Shown here in pieces: positions 8,492 to 16,052 of a stretch of 48,274 nucleotides of DNA. The stretch spans positions 205,260 through 253,533 of the forward strand of contig NZ_LMDF01000008.1 in the NCBI RefSeq assembly GCF_001425745.1, in the 5' to 3' direction. The stretch's first letter is position 1. Each line of letters opens with the position of its first letter. This DNA is from Caulobacter sp. Root343 (GTDB lineage Bacteria > Pseudomonadota > Alphaproteobacteria > Caulobacterales > Caulobacteraceae). Both the position numbers and the translations under genes were made by a program. A model generated the notes under the pieces. It saw only the letters and a program-made list of their open reading frames with translations. It had not been told where the DNA came from and ran no database searches.

Positions 8492-8884
8492 ATGCCCGCC
8501 GCCTTTGACGACATCGAGATCGGACAGGTCGTCAACCTGGGCTCGCGGGCGGTCGACCAGAAGGCTCTGGAGGCGTTCATCGCCGCCTTCGCGCCCGGCT
8601 GGCCGGTCGAGAACGGCGCTCCGGACGGCATGGTCTACGCCATCTGGACCCGGCTCGACACCGAGTCCAGCGCCGCCTGGCCGCAGACCAAGCGCCTGGG
8701 CGTCGACGCCCTGCGCTGGATGCGAAACCCGCCCGTCGGCGAGCTGCTGCGCGGTCGCATGACCGTGATGGGCAAGGACCCGGTCGGCGAGGGCAAGGGC
8801 ATGATCATCGCCCAGCACGACCTGCTCGACGAGGCCGGACGCCTGGTCTTCTCGTGCCTGACCCGCAGCATCTTCGCGCGGTAG
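8492..8884 (+). CDS. MaoC-like hot-dog fold protein
   Basis: This is a 130-residue protein with the MaoC/acyl-dehydratase pattern: FDDIEIGQVVNLGSRAVDQK (a first strand then a helix, ALEAFIAAFAP), a central LGVDALRWMRNPPVGELLRG and the last strands with GKGMIIAQHDLLDEAGRLVF. The usual hydratase dyad (D-x-x-x-x-H around the hot-dog helix) is not evident; the region reads APGWPVENG. It may therefore bind acyl-CoA or another ligand without acting as a hydratase, or use another residue. The start has GGAG about 7 bases upstream. It stands alone between the divergent DsbD-type gene and the convergent SapC gene, sharing a bidirectional terminator with the latter. Confidence 0.7.
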   Translation: MPAAFDDIEIGQVVNLGSRAVDQKALEAFIAAFAPGWPVENGAPDGMVYAIWTRLDTESSAAWPQTKRLGVDALRWMRNPPVGELLRGRMTVMGKDPVGEGKGMIIAQHDLLDEAGRLVFSCLTRSIFAR

Positions 8885-8895
8885 TTTCGGCAAAG

Positions 8896-8930
8896 AAAAA
8901 GGCGGCGGAGCCGAAGCCCCGCCGCCCTTT
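8896..8930. terminator. Bidirectional intrinsic terminator
   Basis: The stem GGCGGCGG / CCGCCGCC (8901-8908 with 8919-8926) is flanked by AAAAA on the left and TTT on the right, so it can end transcripts from both sides. It sits between the convergent MaoC-like gene (stop 8884) and SapC gene (stop 8954). The U-tract is better for the minus-strand SapC transcript. Confidence 0.85.
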
Positions 8931-8953
8931 GATCTTGCGATCCGCGACCGACC

Positions 8954-9742
8954 TTAGTTCAGGTTGGCGGCTTCCTGCTGCTTGATCATGGTCTTGTTGA
9001 TCAGGCGGTCCCAGCCGAGCAGCGACACCAGGTGGGCGTAGATCTGGGCCAGGGCGCCGTTTTCCTGCAGTTCCTTCAGCTTGGCGGCGGGCAGGCCGTT
9101 CAGCTTTTCTTCCGAGACGCCGAAGTACTCGGCGACGGTGACCGGCTCGCCGGCGGGAGCGCCGGTTTCGTCCTGCGGCTGGAAAGTGGCCTTCTTCAGC
9201 TCGAACAGGTCGTTGTCCTTCAGGATCTGGACGAACGAGTCGGTGCGGCGACGCTCGACCTCGAAGTCGTCGCAGAACTTGATGCAGTTCTGGGTATATT
9301 CGGTCGGCTCGCCCTTGGCGTCGAACAGCGGGGTCTGGCCCTGCTCGGTCAGCAGGTCCGAACCGCGGTCGATGCAGACGATCAGACGGTCTTGCGTGTC
9401 ATCGTTGGCCAGCACGAACGGATAGCGGCGGATATAGGCCGGGATGTAGACGTTCGGTTCGATCGAGCCGTCGGCGCCGATGAACAGGTTTTCCTGCTGG
9501 TTCAGGCCCATCACCGCCAGCGGCACCCGGTCGTCGCCGGCGAAGATCACCGGGAAGGTCAGGGCGGCCGGAGCGAATTCGGAGACCGTCAGCGGCACGG
9601 CCGTGCCGGACGCGGCGAAGCCGTAAGGCTTGTCCTTGTGGACCAGGGCCAGCTTGGCGTGCTGCTCGCGATTCAGCGGCTCCGGCGAATTGTAGAACAG
9701 AACGTTGCCGGAGATTTCGCCGGCGGACTGGGTCGTTTCCAT
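8954..9742 (-). CDS. SapC family protein
   Basis: This is a 262-residue SapC-like protein (PF07277 by motif recognition). Features are an N-terminal FYNSPEPLNREQHAKLAL, the PYGFAASGTAVPLTVSEF block, FPVIFAGDD, a central IRRYPFVLAND, and a C-terminal segment ending VSLLGWDRLINKTMIKQQ. It has no signal peptide. The family takes its name from a Campylobacter S-layer locus, but in Caulobacterales and Xanthomonadales these genes usually sit next to TonB receptors and flavin-dependent halogenase-like genes and the role is unknown. Here it is an orphan, with a phosphatase gene divergently placed 308 bases away. Confidence 0.88.
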   Translation of the reverse strand: METTQSAGEISGNVLFYNSPEPLNREQHAKLALVHKDKPYGFAASGTAVPLTVSEFAPAALTFPVIFAGDDRVPLAVMGLNQQENLFIGADGSIEPNVYIPAYIRRYPFVLANDDTQDRLIVCIDRGSDLLTEQGQTPLFDAKGEPTEYTQNCIKFCDDFEVERRRTDSFVQILKDNDLFELKKATFQPQDETGAPAGEPVTVAEYFGVSEEKLNGLPAAKLKELQENGALAQIYAHLVSLLGWDRLINKTMIKQQEAANLN

Positions 9743-10050
9743 GAAGAGCTCTACGACAAAATAAGAAACGGGCGCTCGAAACCTTCAAGACGGCCGCAAA
9801 GGCCTGGGGTTCTAGCCGATCCCGCGAGGACCGGCAATCTAGGCCGCCGCCTTGGCCGGATACGGGCCTCCGATTCATCTTCGACGGGAACCGTCGAGAG
9901 TGAGCGGCGCCGTAATGGGCGAGCACTGTCCGGGCGCGGACCGGCGCCGCGAGCGCGTTATGAAATAACATCTCCGCCCGTCGATCCGCTTTTTCTTGAC
10001 GCACGATTTTCTCCGCTCTCTGTGAGCGCATGACCTCAAGGGCGCTTGCC
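9743..10050. other. Divergent intergenic region
   Basis: This 308-base gap between the divergent SapC and phosphatase genes holds no convincing gene. A perfect 7-bp hairpin TCGACGG-GAA-CCGTCGA lies at 9881-9897 without a T-run. TTGACGC at 9996-10002 fits the Caulobacter housekeeping -35 consensus (TTGACGS), and GCTCTCTG 12 bases on is a partial -10 for the phosphatase gene. AAGGG at 10038-10042 is its ribosome site. Confidence 0.5.
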
Positions 10051-10863
10051 ATGACCCGTTTCGCGTTGATCGCCGCCGTCGCTTCCGGTCTGGCGCTCGC
10101 CAGTTGCTCGACGCTCGACGGACCGAACCCGTTCGCCGCCGCCAAGGTCCCCGTCGCCATGACCCCGCCATCGGCCGGCTGGGTGAAGCCGCCGCCGGGC
10201 TACCTGACGGGCAACGGCGGCCTCGACGCCACCGTGATCCTGGGCCCGCCGCCCGAACCGACCTCGCCACGCGGCAAGGCCGAGCGCGCCCAGTTCAAGG
10301 AGACCCGCAAGCTGGCCAACACGCCGGCCTGGAGCCAGGCGATCGCCGACGCGGACCTGTCGGGCAAGAACGGCATGAAGAGCTTCTCGTGCGCGGCCGG
10401 TGTCACCTTGAGCGCCGAGGCGACCCCGACCCTGGCCCACATGCTGCTGCGCATGACCGACGACGCGGCCCGGATCTACCAACCGGCCAAGGCCGTCTAT
10501 CGGCGGCCGCGCCCGCCGGTCGGCAACACCGCCCCGATCTGCGTGCCGCGCGAGGCCTGGATCGAGACCGACGGCTCTTACCCTTCGGGCCACGGCCTGA
10601 TCGGCTGGGCCTGGGCCTCGGTGATCGCCGAACTGGTCCCGGACCAGGCCAGCCCGATCCTGGCGCGCGGCAAGGCGTTCGGCGACAGCCGCGTCGTTTG
10701 CGGCGTCCACTTCCAGAGCGACATCGAGGCCGGCCGCTATCTGGGCTCGGCCCTGGTCACGCGGCTGCACGACGACCCGGATTTCATGAGCGACCTGGCC
10801 AAGGCCCGCGTCGAGGTGGCGGCGTCGCGAGCCGGCGGGCCGCCGGCGGGGTGCGGGCGCTAA
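10051..10863 (+). CDS. Class A acid phosphatase lipoprotein (PAP2 superfamily)
   Basis: This is a 270-residue predicted periplasmic, membrane-anchored non-specific acid phosphatase that would release phosphate from organic phosphomonoesters. The lipobox LASC gives acylated Cys19 when the start is ATG 10051, which has AAGGG upstream; the ATG at 10030 adds seven residues ahead of the signal. The three-part vanadate-dependent phosphatase signature is complete: K-x6-RP (KAVYRRPRP, about 155), GSYPSGHG (about 180) with the catalytic His, and SR-x5-H-x3-D (SRVVCGVHFQSD, about 215). Most PhoN-type enzymes are soluble, so the lipid anchor is of note. Its stop overlaps the convergent GNAT stop by 4 bases. 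Confidence 0.93.
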   Translation: MTRFALIAAVASGLALASCSTLDGPNPFAAAKVPVAMTPPSAGWVKPPPGYLTGNGGLDATVILGPPPEPTSPRGKAERAQFKETRKLANTPAWSQAIADADLSGKNGMKSFSCAAGVTLSAEATPTLAHMLLRMTDDAARIYQPAKAVYRRPRPPVGNTAPICVPREAWIETDGSYPSGHGLIGWAWASVIAELVPDQASPILARGKAFGDSRVVCGVHFQSDIEAGRYLGSALVTRLHDDPDFMSDLAKARVEVAASRAGGPPAGCGR

Positions 10864-11387
10864 GCCCGCGCCACGAACGTCACGTGCGCCCTTAGCGGAT
10901 CGTCCTGCGCCAAACCCGGGTGGTCGAAGTCGCGCGCTGAGTCGTGGCTCATGCCGATCCGGCGCATCACCGCCTGGGAGGCCAGGTTCGTCCGCGCGGT
11001 GAAGGCGATGATCTCGGACAGCTTCAGCGCCTCGAAGCCATGGGCCAGCGCGGCCGTCGCCGCCTCGGTGGCGTAACCCTGGCCCCAAGCGTCGGGATGA
11101 AAGCGCCAGCCGATCTCCACGGCCGGCGCCATGTTCATCTCGGGCGGAACCCACCAGAGGCCAGTCATGCCGATCACCCGGCCGTCAGCCTTGCGCTCGA
11201 CGACCCAGAAGCCGAAGCCGTGCTGGCGGTCGTGCGCCATGACCCGATCGACGAAGGCGTCGCTCTGGGCCCGATCACGCACGCCGCCCAGCCATGCGCC
11301 GACCCGGGAATCGCCGTTCATCACGGCGATGGCCGGCCGATCGGCGTCGACCGCCGGGCGCAGCACCAGGCGGTCGGTTTCGATCAC
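10860..11387 (-). CDS. GNAT acetyltransferase (RimJ/RimL type)
   Basis: This is a 175-residue acetyltransferase starting at a GTG that overlaps the aguB stop (GTGA), so it is probably translated by re-initiation. The pattern is that of the RimJ/RimL branch: IETDRLVLRP at the start, VGAWLGGVRDRAQS, GMTGLWWVP, the acetyl-CoA loop region WRFHPDAWGQGYATEA (Q/RxxGxG/A-like) and the late AVMRRIGM helix-strand. The substrate is not evident. Being the third gene of the agmatine operon it could acetylate putrescine or agmatine, but this branch more often acetylates protein N-termini or small amines, so the link is only suggestive. Confidence 0.85.
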   Translation of the reverse strand: MIETDRLVLRPAVDADRPAIAVMNGDSRVGAWLGGVRDRAQSDAFVDRVMAHDRQHGFGFWVVERKADGRVIGMTGLWWVPPEMNMAPAVEIGWRFHPDAWGQGYATEAATAALAHGFEALKLSEIIAFTARTNLASQAVMRRIGMSHDSARDFDHPGLAQDDPLRAHVTFVARA

Positions 11388-12262
11388 GCAGGCCGGCCGT
11401 TGGCCAGGGCCGAATAGAACTCCGGCCGGCGGTCGCGGAAGAAGCCCCAGGCGGCGCGGTGCGTCGTCAGGAAATCGAGGTCGAACGTCGCGCTGACGAT
11501 CCCCTCGTCGGCCCGGCCCAGCTCGCTGACCAGGTCGCCGCGATGGTCGGCGATGAACGATGAGCCATAGAAGGTCTGGCCGCCGTTCGGATAGCCGTCC
11601 CACGGCTCGAAGCCGATGCGGTTGGCCCCGACCACGGGGATCACGTTCGACACCGCGTGGCCCTGCATGGCCCGCCGCCACGGCAGGGCGGTGTCCAGGC
11701 TGGGATCGTGCGGCTCGCTGCCGATCGCGGTCGGATAGAACAGGGCCTCGGCGCCCATCAGCGCCATGGCGCGGGCGGCTTCGGGGTACCACTGGTCCCA
11801 GCAGATGCCGACGCCGAGACGGCCGAAGCGCGTGTCCCAGACCTTGAAGCCGGTGTCACCGGGCCGGAAATAGTATTTCTCCATATAGCCCGGGCCGTCG
11901 GGGATGTGGCTCTTGCGATAGACGCCCATCAGCGAACCGTCGGCGTCGACCATCACCAGGCTGTTGAAATAGTGCGGCCCCTCGCGCTCGAAGATCGAGA
12001 TCGGCAGCACCACGCCCAGCTCGCCGGCCAGCGGCGCGATGGCCTTGACCACCGGATGCTCGCGCCACGGATGCGCCTGCGCGAACCACCGCTCTTCCTG
12101 GGCGACGCAGAAGTACGGCCCCTGGAACAGTTCCGACGGCAGCACGACCTGCGCGCCCTTGGCGGCGGCTTCCCGGATGAAGCCCTCGGTCTTCTTGATG
12201 TTGGCCTGCAGATCCAGACCGTACGAGGTCTGGATCGCGGCGACGCTGAGCGTGCGGGCCAT
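11384..12262 (-). CDS. aguB: N-carbamoylputrescine amidase
   Basis: This 292-residue nitrilase-superfamily enzyme hydrolyses N-carbamoylputrescine to putrescine, CO2 and ammonia in the cytoplasm. The catalytic triad is visible: Glu44 (LPSELFQGPYF), Lys117 (YRKSHIPDGPGY) and Cys154 (GICWDQWYPE). GPYFC, the RKSHIPDGPGYMEKYYF block and TAIGSEPHDP are typical of AguB rather than other nitrilases. The length matches the family (about 290). Its ATG overlaps the aguA stop by one base (TAATG), and its own stop overlaps the GNAT start, so the three genes form one tightly coupled transcript. Confidence 0.96.
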   Translation of the reverse strand: MARTLSVAAIQTSYGLDLQANIKKTEGFIREAAAKGAQVVLPSELFQGPYFCVAQEERWFAQAHPWREHPVVKAIAPLAGELGVVLPISIFEREGPHYFNSLVMVDADGSLMGVYRKSHIPDGPGYMEKYYFRPGDTGFKVWDTRFGRLGVGICWDQWYPEAARAMALMGAEALFYPTAIGSEPHDPSLDTALPWRRAMQGHAVSNVIPVVGANRIGFEPWDGYPNGGQTFYGSSFIADHRGDLVSELGRADEGIVSATFDLDFLTTHRAAWGFFRDRRPEFYSALANGRPA

Positions 12263-13290
12263 TACGCGGGCTCCTGCTGGCTGATGCAGTGGAACGAACC
12301 GCCGCCGGTCAGGATGGCGGTGGAGGGCAGGCCGATGACCTGGCGCTCGGGGAACAGGCCCTTGATCACCTCGACGGCGAAGGCGCCCGACTCCTCGGCG
12401 TAGATCGGCACGATGACCGCCTCGTTGGCGATCAGGAAGTTCATGTGCGAGGCCGGGATCGGCTCGCCGTCCTCGTCGAGGATCTTGCCCGGCGAGGGGA
12501 TCCGCACGACCTGCAGCGGCGAGCCGCGGCTGTCGGTCATGCTGGCCAGCAGCTTGGCGGTCTGGGCATAGACATCCGCGTTCGGATCATCGACGCCGAA
12601 GGCCATCGGACAGGCCACGACGCCCGGCGCGACGAAGCGGGCCAGGTTGTCGACATGGCCGTCGGTGTGGTCGTTCAGCAGGCCGTCGCCCAGCCACAGC
12701 ACCTTCTTCGCCCCGAGCGCGTCGGCGAGGGCGGAGGTGGCCGAAGCCTCGTCCCAGCCGGCGTTGCGGTTGGCGTTGAGCAGGCACTGACGGGTGGTCA
12801 GGACGGTGCCGTTGCCGTCGTGGTCCAGGGCGCCGCCCTCGAGGATGAAGGCGTTGCGGACCAGCGGCGCGCCCGAGGCGGCGGCGATCTGCTCGGCGAC
12901 GATGTCGTCGCCTTCCAGGCTGTACTTGCCGCCCCAGCCGTTGAACTGGAAGCCGGCGGCGGCGGCCGAACCGCCGCCCTGGCCGCCGCCCTGGGCGGCC
13001 TCGACCGCGACGAAGATCGGGCCGGTGTCGCGCAGCCAGATGTCGCCGAACTGGCCGCGGACGATCTCGACGCTGGTGTCGCCCAGCAGGGCGCGGGCGG
13101 CCGCCTCGGCCTCGTCGCCGACCACCATCAGGCGCACGCGCTCGGCGCCCGGACCGGCCAGGGCGCGGGCTAGGTCGGCGACCTCTTGCTGGGCCTGCTC
13201 CAGGTCCTCCTGCCACAACTCGGCGTGGCTGGGGAAACCCACCCACATGGCGCGGTGCGGAGCCCACTCGGCGGGAACGGTGACGGTCAT
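12262..13290 (-). CDS. aguA: Agmatine deiminase
   Basis: This 342-residue enzyme (peptidyl-arginine deiminase family) converts agmatine to N-carbamoylputrescine and ammonia, the step before AguB. The start ATG 13290 gives the usual N-terminus (PAEWAPHRAMWVGFPSHAELW); the longer frame upstream is unrelated. Key segments are GDIWLRDTGPIF (about 85), FNGWGGKY, LEGGALDHDGNGTVLTT, the catalytic His region NDHTDGHVDNLARF (about 210) and the catalytic Cys in GGGSFHCISQQEP at the C-terminus. A glycine/glutamine/alanine-rich loop (about 100-115) is an insertion-like feature. No arginine decarboxylase gene is in view, so agmatine may be imported or made elsewhere. Confidence 0.96.
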   Translation of the reverse strand: MTVTVPAEWAPHRAMWVGFPSHAELWQEDLEQAQQEVADLARALAGPGAERVRLMVVGDEAEAAARALLGDTSVEIVRGQFGDIWLRDTGPIFVAVEAAQGGGQGGGSAAAAGFQFNGWGGKYSLEGDDIVAEQIAAASGAPLVRNAFILEGGALDHDGNGTVLTTRQCLLNANRNAGWDEASATSALADALGAKKVLWLGDGLLNDHTDGHVDNLARFVAPGVVACPMAFGVDDPNADVYAQTAKLLASMTDSRGSPLQVVRIPSPGKILDEDGEPIPASHMNFLIANEAVIVPIYAEESGAFAVEVIKGLFPERQVIGLPSTAILTGGGSFHCISQQEPA

Positions 13291-13389
13291 TCGAAGGCCC
13301 AATGCAGCGGCGGGAAACGAAAGGGGGCGCAGATGGCCCCTCATGGAGCCGGGGTCAAGACGCCTGTGACTAGCAGACGCGGATGACAA

Positions 13390-13422
13390 AGAAAAAGGGC
13401 GGCCCGAAACCGGACCGCCCCC
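13390..13422 (-). terminator. Intrinsic terminator of the TonB receptor gene
   Basis: Read on the minus strand, a GC-rich hairpin (GGGCGG at 13397-13402 pairing with CCGCCC at 13415-13420, extended inward by CCGG-type pairs) is followed by TTTTTCTTTG. It lies 26 bases after the stop of the receptor gene at 13449. Confidence 0.85.
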
Positions 13423-13448
13423 ATTCCTTGGAACTCTGCTCGCCGAGC

Positions 13449-15863
13449 TTAGAAGGCGGCGTGCAGGGTGATGCTGGCCGTACGCGGGTAGCCAGGCTGG
13501 CCGAGGCCGGTGCCCGACGGGTTCACCGCCAGGTCGCCCAGATACTTTTCGTTGCTCAGGTTCTTGACGTTGATCTGGACGTACGAGCGCTTCATGCCGA
13601 AGCCGTCCAGCTTGTAACGCGCGTCCAGGTCCAGCAGCGCGTAGTGCGGGGCCTTTTCGGTGTTGGTCAGGTTGGTCCAACGCTCGCCGACCCATTTGGC
13701 CTGCACGCCGACGCTGAACGCTTCGGTGATGTCGTACTCGGCGCGGACGGCGCCTTGGTACTTCGGCGCTTCGTACAGTTCCTTGCCCTTGGTCAACAGC
13801 AGCGAACCCAGCGTGGTGCCGGCGATGTTCTGCTGCAGTTCCGAGTCCTGGTACGAGAACGAGGCGTAGAAGAAGAGGTAGTCTTCCGGACGGAAGCCGA
13901 ACTGGGCGTCGAAGCCCTTCTTCTTCACGTCGCCGACGTTGACCGAGAAGGCGATGTTGTCCTGCTCGTTGAAGGCGCGCTCGATGCGGTTGGCGAAGTC
14001 GGTGTACCAGACCGCGGCCGAGAACAGCACCGTCGGCGACTGGTAGCGATAGCCCAGGTCGTACGAGTTGGTGATTTCCGGGTTCGGGTTCGTCAGCTTC
14101 TTGTCGTAGAGGTCGTCCGTACGCGGCGCCGAGAGGGTCTTGGCGTAGCTGAAGTAGACCGACTGGTGGTCCGCCAGGGCGTAGCTGATCGCGGCGCTCG
14201 GCAGCAGCTTGTCGTACTTGCGGGTGAACTCACGCGGACGACCGTACTGGGTCGTGCCTTGGCCCGGCAGCGTGACCAGGGTCTGGCCGGCGCCGTCGTC
14301 CGTACCCGCCACGGCGGTCGGGGCCTGGTTGGTGCAGTAGGCCGTGAAGGTGTCGGCCTGATAGCAGAAGTTGTGCAGTTCACGCTTGAAGAACGGCGCG
14401 CGCACGCCGGCGTTCACCAGCACCTTGTCGTCCATGAACTTGCCGCGGTACTCGACCGAGAACTGGTTCAGGGTGGCGACCGAGACGCGGTCACGCTTGC
14501 GCAGGATGCTGCCGTCCGCGAGCTTGATCGGGGTGCCGTAGCCGTCCTTGCCGCCGAAGACGCTGTTGGGCGTCGTGTCTTGGCTGAACGTCGTATATTC
14601 GCCGGTCTGGCGGTGATGGGCTTCGTCGTAGGTGTAGGCGGCGCGGAAGCTCTGGCTGTCCGAGAACTTCCAGATCAGCGACGAGGTGACGCCGTAGCGG
14701 CGGGTGTTCGTCGTGTTCGGCGAGTACAGCAGGACGGTGTCGAGAATGTCGCCGTCGCCGTTCAGGTCCTGGCCGCCGGTCAGGGCGCTGCCGCGGATGA
14801 TGCCGCTGCCCGTGCCGTTGCCGCTTTCGTTGAACAGGCCGCGACCGCCGCCGTTGGCCAGCACGTACTGGAACGAGGGGTCGACCGTCAGGATGAAGCT
14901 CTCACCCAGGTGGAACAGCGACTGAGCGCGGATGTTGCCGTTGTTCGACGGGTTGATGTTGTACTTGTAGCAGGTGCCCGCGTTGGTATCGATCTGGGCC
15001 GTGCCGGCCACCGGGGTCGGACGGTTGCAGGTGGCGCGGCTGTAGCCGATGCCCGTACCGGCCTGGAACTGGGCCAGGCTCATACGGTTGATGAAGTTGT
15101 TGCGGTTCTGGTTGTAGGTGGCGATCAGGCTGATGAAGTCGCCGTTGTCGCCGATCGGCTGATAGATGCGGCCGTTGTACTGCTTCTTGTGGATCTTGCC
15201 CGGACCGTTGAACACGTCGTTGATCGCGTCGGCGTAGCTGACCCAGGCGGTGGTGCCCCACGGACCGATCTTGCCGGTGTCCAGCACGCCGAAGATGCGG
15301 CGGAAGTTGCCGTCGCCGGCCTGGGCTTCGATCACGCCGCCGAACTCTTCGTCGGGCTTGCGGGTCACGTAGTTGACGGTGCCGCCGGCGGCCGCGGCCG
15401 TCGGGCTGTCGACGTCGGTGGTGCCGGTGTTGACGTCGACCTTGGAGATCAGTTCCGAGTCCAGCTGCTGGTTCGGATAGATGGCGTAGTTGCCGCTGTC
15501 GTTCAGCGGAACGCCGTCCTGCAGCAGGGCGACGCGTTGCGAGTCGAAGCCGCGGATGGTGATGTCGCCGCCGGCCGAGCCGTAGGCGTCATTGTTGGTG
15601 AAGTTGACGCCCGGCAGCAGGTTCAGCGAGTCCAGGATCGTCTGGCCCGGCACCTGACGGGAGATGAACTCCTGGGTGATGGTCGAGCGCGACTTCGGAA
15701 TGGTCTGCGAAACGATCGCGCCATTCTGGTTTTTCAGCGTCGAGGCGGTGACCACGACCTGTTCGACGGCTTCCGTGCCGGTCGATTGGGCCATCGCGGC
15801 GCCCGCGGCGACCAGGCTACCGACCAGCGCGGTCGTCGCCAGGGCGAAATTTCTCATGTTCAT
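13449..15863 (-). CDS. TonB-dependent outer-membrane receptor
   Basis: This is an 804-residue TonB-dependent receptor. The start at 15863 is favoured by AGGGGA about ten bases upstream and gives a standard signal peptide ending AAMAQS. The TonB box is VEQVVVTAS (about 36). The plug domain follows with ILDSLNLLPGVNFTNNDAYG, ITIRGFDSQRVALLQDGVPL and the long DVNTGTTDVDSPTAAAAGGTVNYVTRKP, a classic receptor plug. The barrel ends in SITLHAAF with the C-terminal aromatic needed for outer-membrane assembly. Cysteine pairs in extracellular loops (ATCNRP / GTCYKY; NFCYQADTFTAYC) may form disulfides. The substrate is unknown. It has its own terminator and is divergent from the GT39 gene. Confidence 0.95.
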   Translation of the reverse strand: MNMRNFALATTALVGSLVAAGAAMAQSTGTEAVEQVVVTASTLKNQNGAIVSQTIPKSRSTITQEFISRQVPGQTILDSLNLLPGVNFTNNDAYGSAGGDITIRGFDSQRVALLQDGVPLNDSGNYAIYPNQQLDSELISKVDVNTGTTDVDSPTAAAAGGTVNYVTRKPDEEFGGVIEAQAGDGNFRRIFGVLDTGKIGPWGTTAWVSYADAINDVFNGPGKIHKKQYNGRIYQPIGDNGDFISLIATYNQNRNNFINRMSLAQFQAGTGIGYSRATCNRPTPVAGTAQIDTNAGTCYKYNINPSNNGNIRAQSLFHLGESFILTVDPSFQYVLANGGGRGLFNESGNGTGSGIIRGSALTGGQDLNGDGDILDTVLLYSPNTTNTRRYGVTSSLIWKFSDSQSFRAAYTYDEAHHRQTGEYTTFSQDTTPNSVFGGKDGYGTPIKLADGSILRKRDRVSVATLNQFSVEYRGKFMDDKVLVNAGVRAPFFKRELHNFCYQADTFTAYCTNQAPTAVAGTDDGAGQTLVTLPGQGTTQYGRPREFTRKYDKLLPSAAISYALADHQSVYFSYAKTLSAPRTDDLYDKKLTNPNPEITNSYDLGYRYQSPTVLFSAAVWYTDFANRIERAFNEQDNIAFSVNVGDVKKKGFDAQFGFRPEDYLFFYASFSYQDSELQQNIAGTTLGSLLLTKGKELYEAPKYQGAVRAEYDITEAFSVGVQAKWVGERWTNLTNTEKAPHYALLDLDARYKLDGFGMKRSYVQINVKNLSNEKYLGDLAVNPSGTGLGQPGYPRTASITLHAAF

Positions 15864-16052
15864 CTTGAAGGATCCCCTCATTATTCGACACGCCCACCGT
15901 ATGACCGACATGGTTCTGCGCCGTTGGGGCCGTTTACAGAAAGTTTTAGAAGGTTTGGTGACGGAAACGCCACGCCCGCCCCCAAACTGTCATAAAGCCC
16001 CGCATACGCGGAAGAATTGGTCAGTTTTTTCTTACTTGGTTAATCAGGCGTC

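Noticed and set aside
9881..9897. Hairpin TCGACGG-GAA-CCGTCGA as a terminator
   Set aside because: It lies between divergent genes, has no T-run and no transcript would need to end there.
13383..15995. 870-residue plus-strand open frame antisense to the second TonB receptor gene, and similar long frames elsewhere (for example 837-2666 and 38126-40168 on the minus strand)
   Set aside because: They mirror real genes, are built of low-complexity Arg/Gly/Ala/Val/Asp runs and contain no domain pattern; they arise from the lack of stop codons in high-GC antisense frames.
15980..16010. CTGTCATAAAGC half of a Pho box upstream of the TonB receptor and GT39 genes
   Set aside because: Only one CTGTCA half is present; the required second half 11 bases on reads CCCCGCA.
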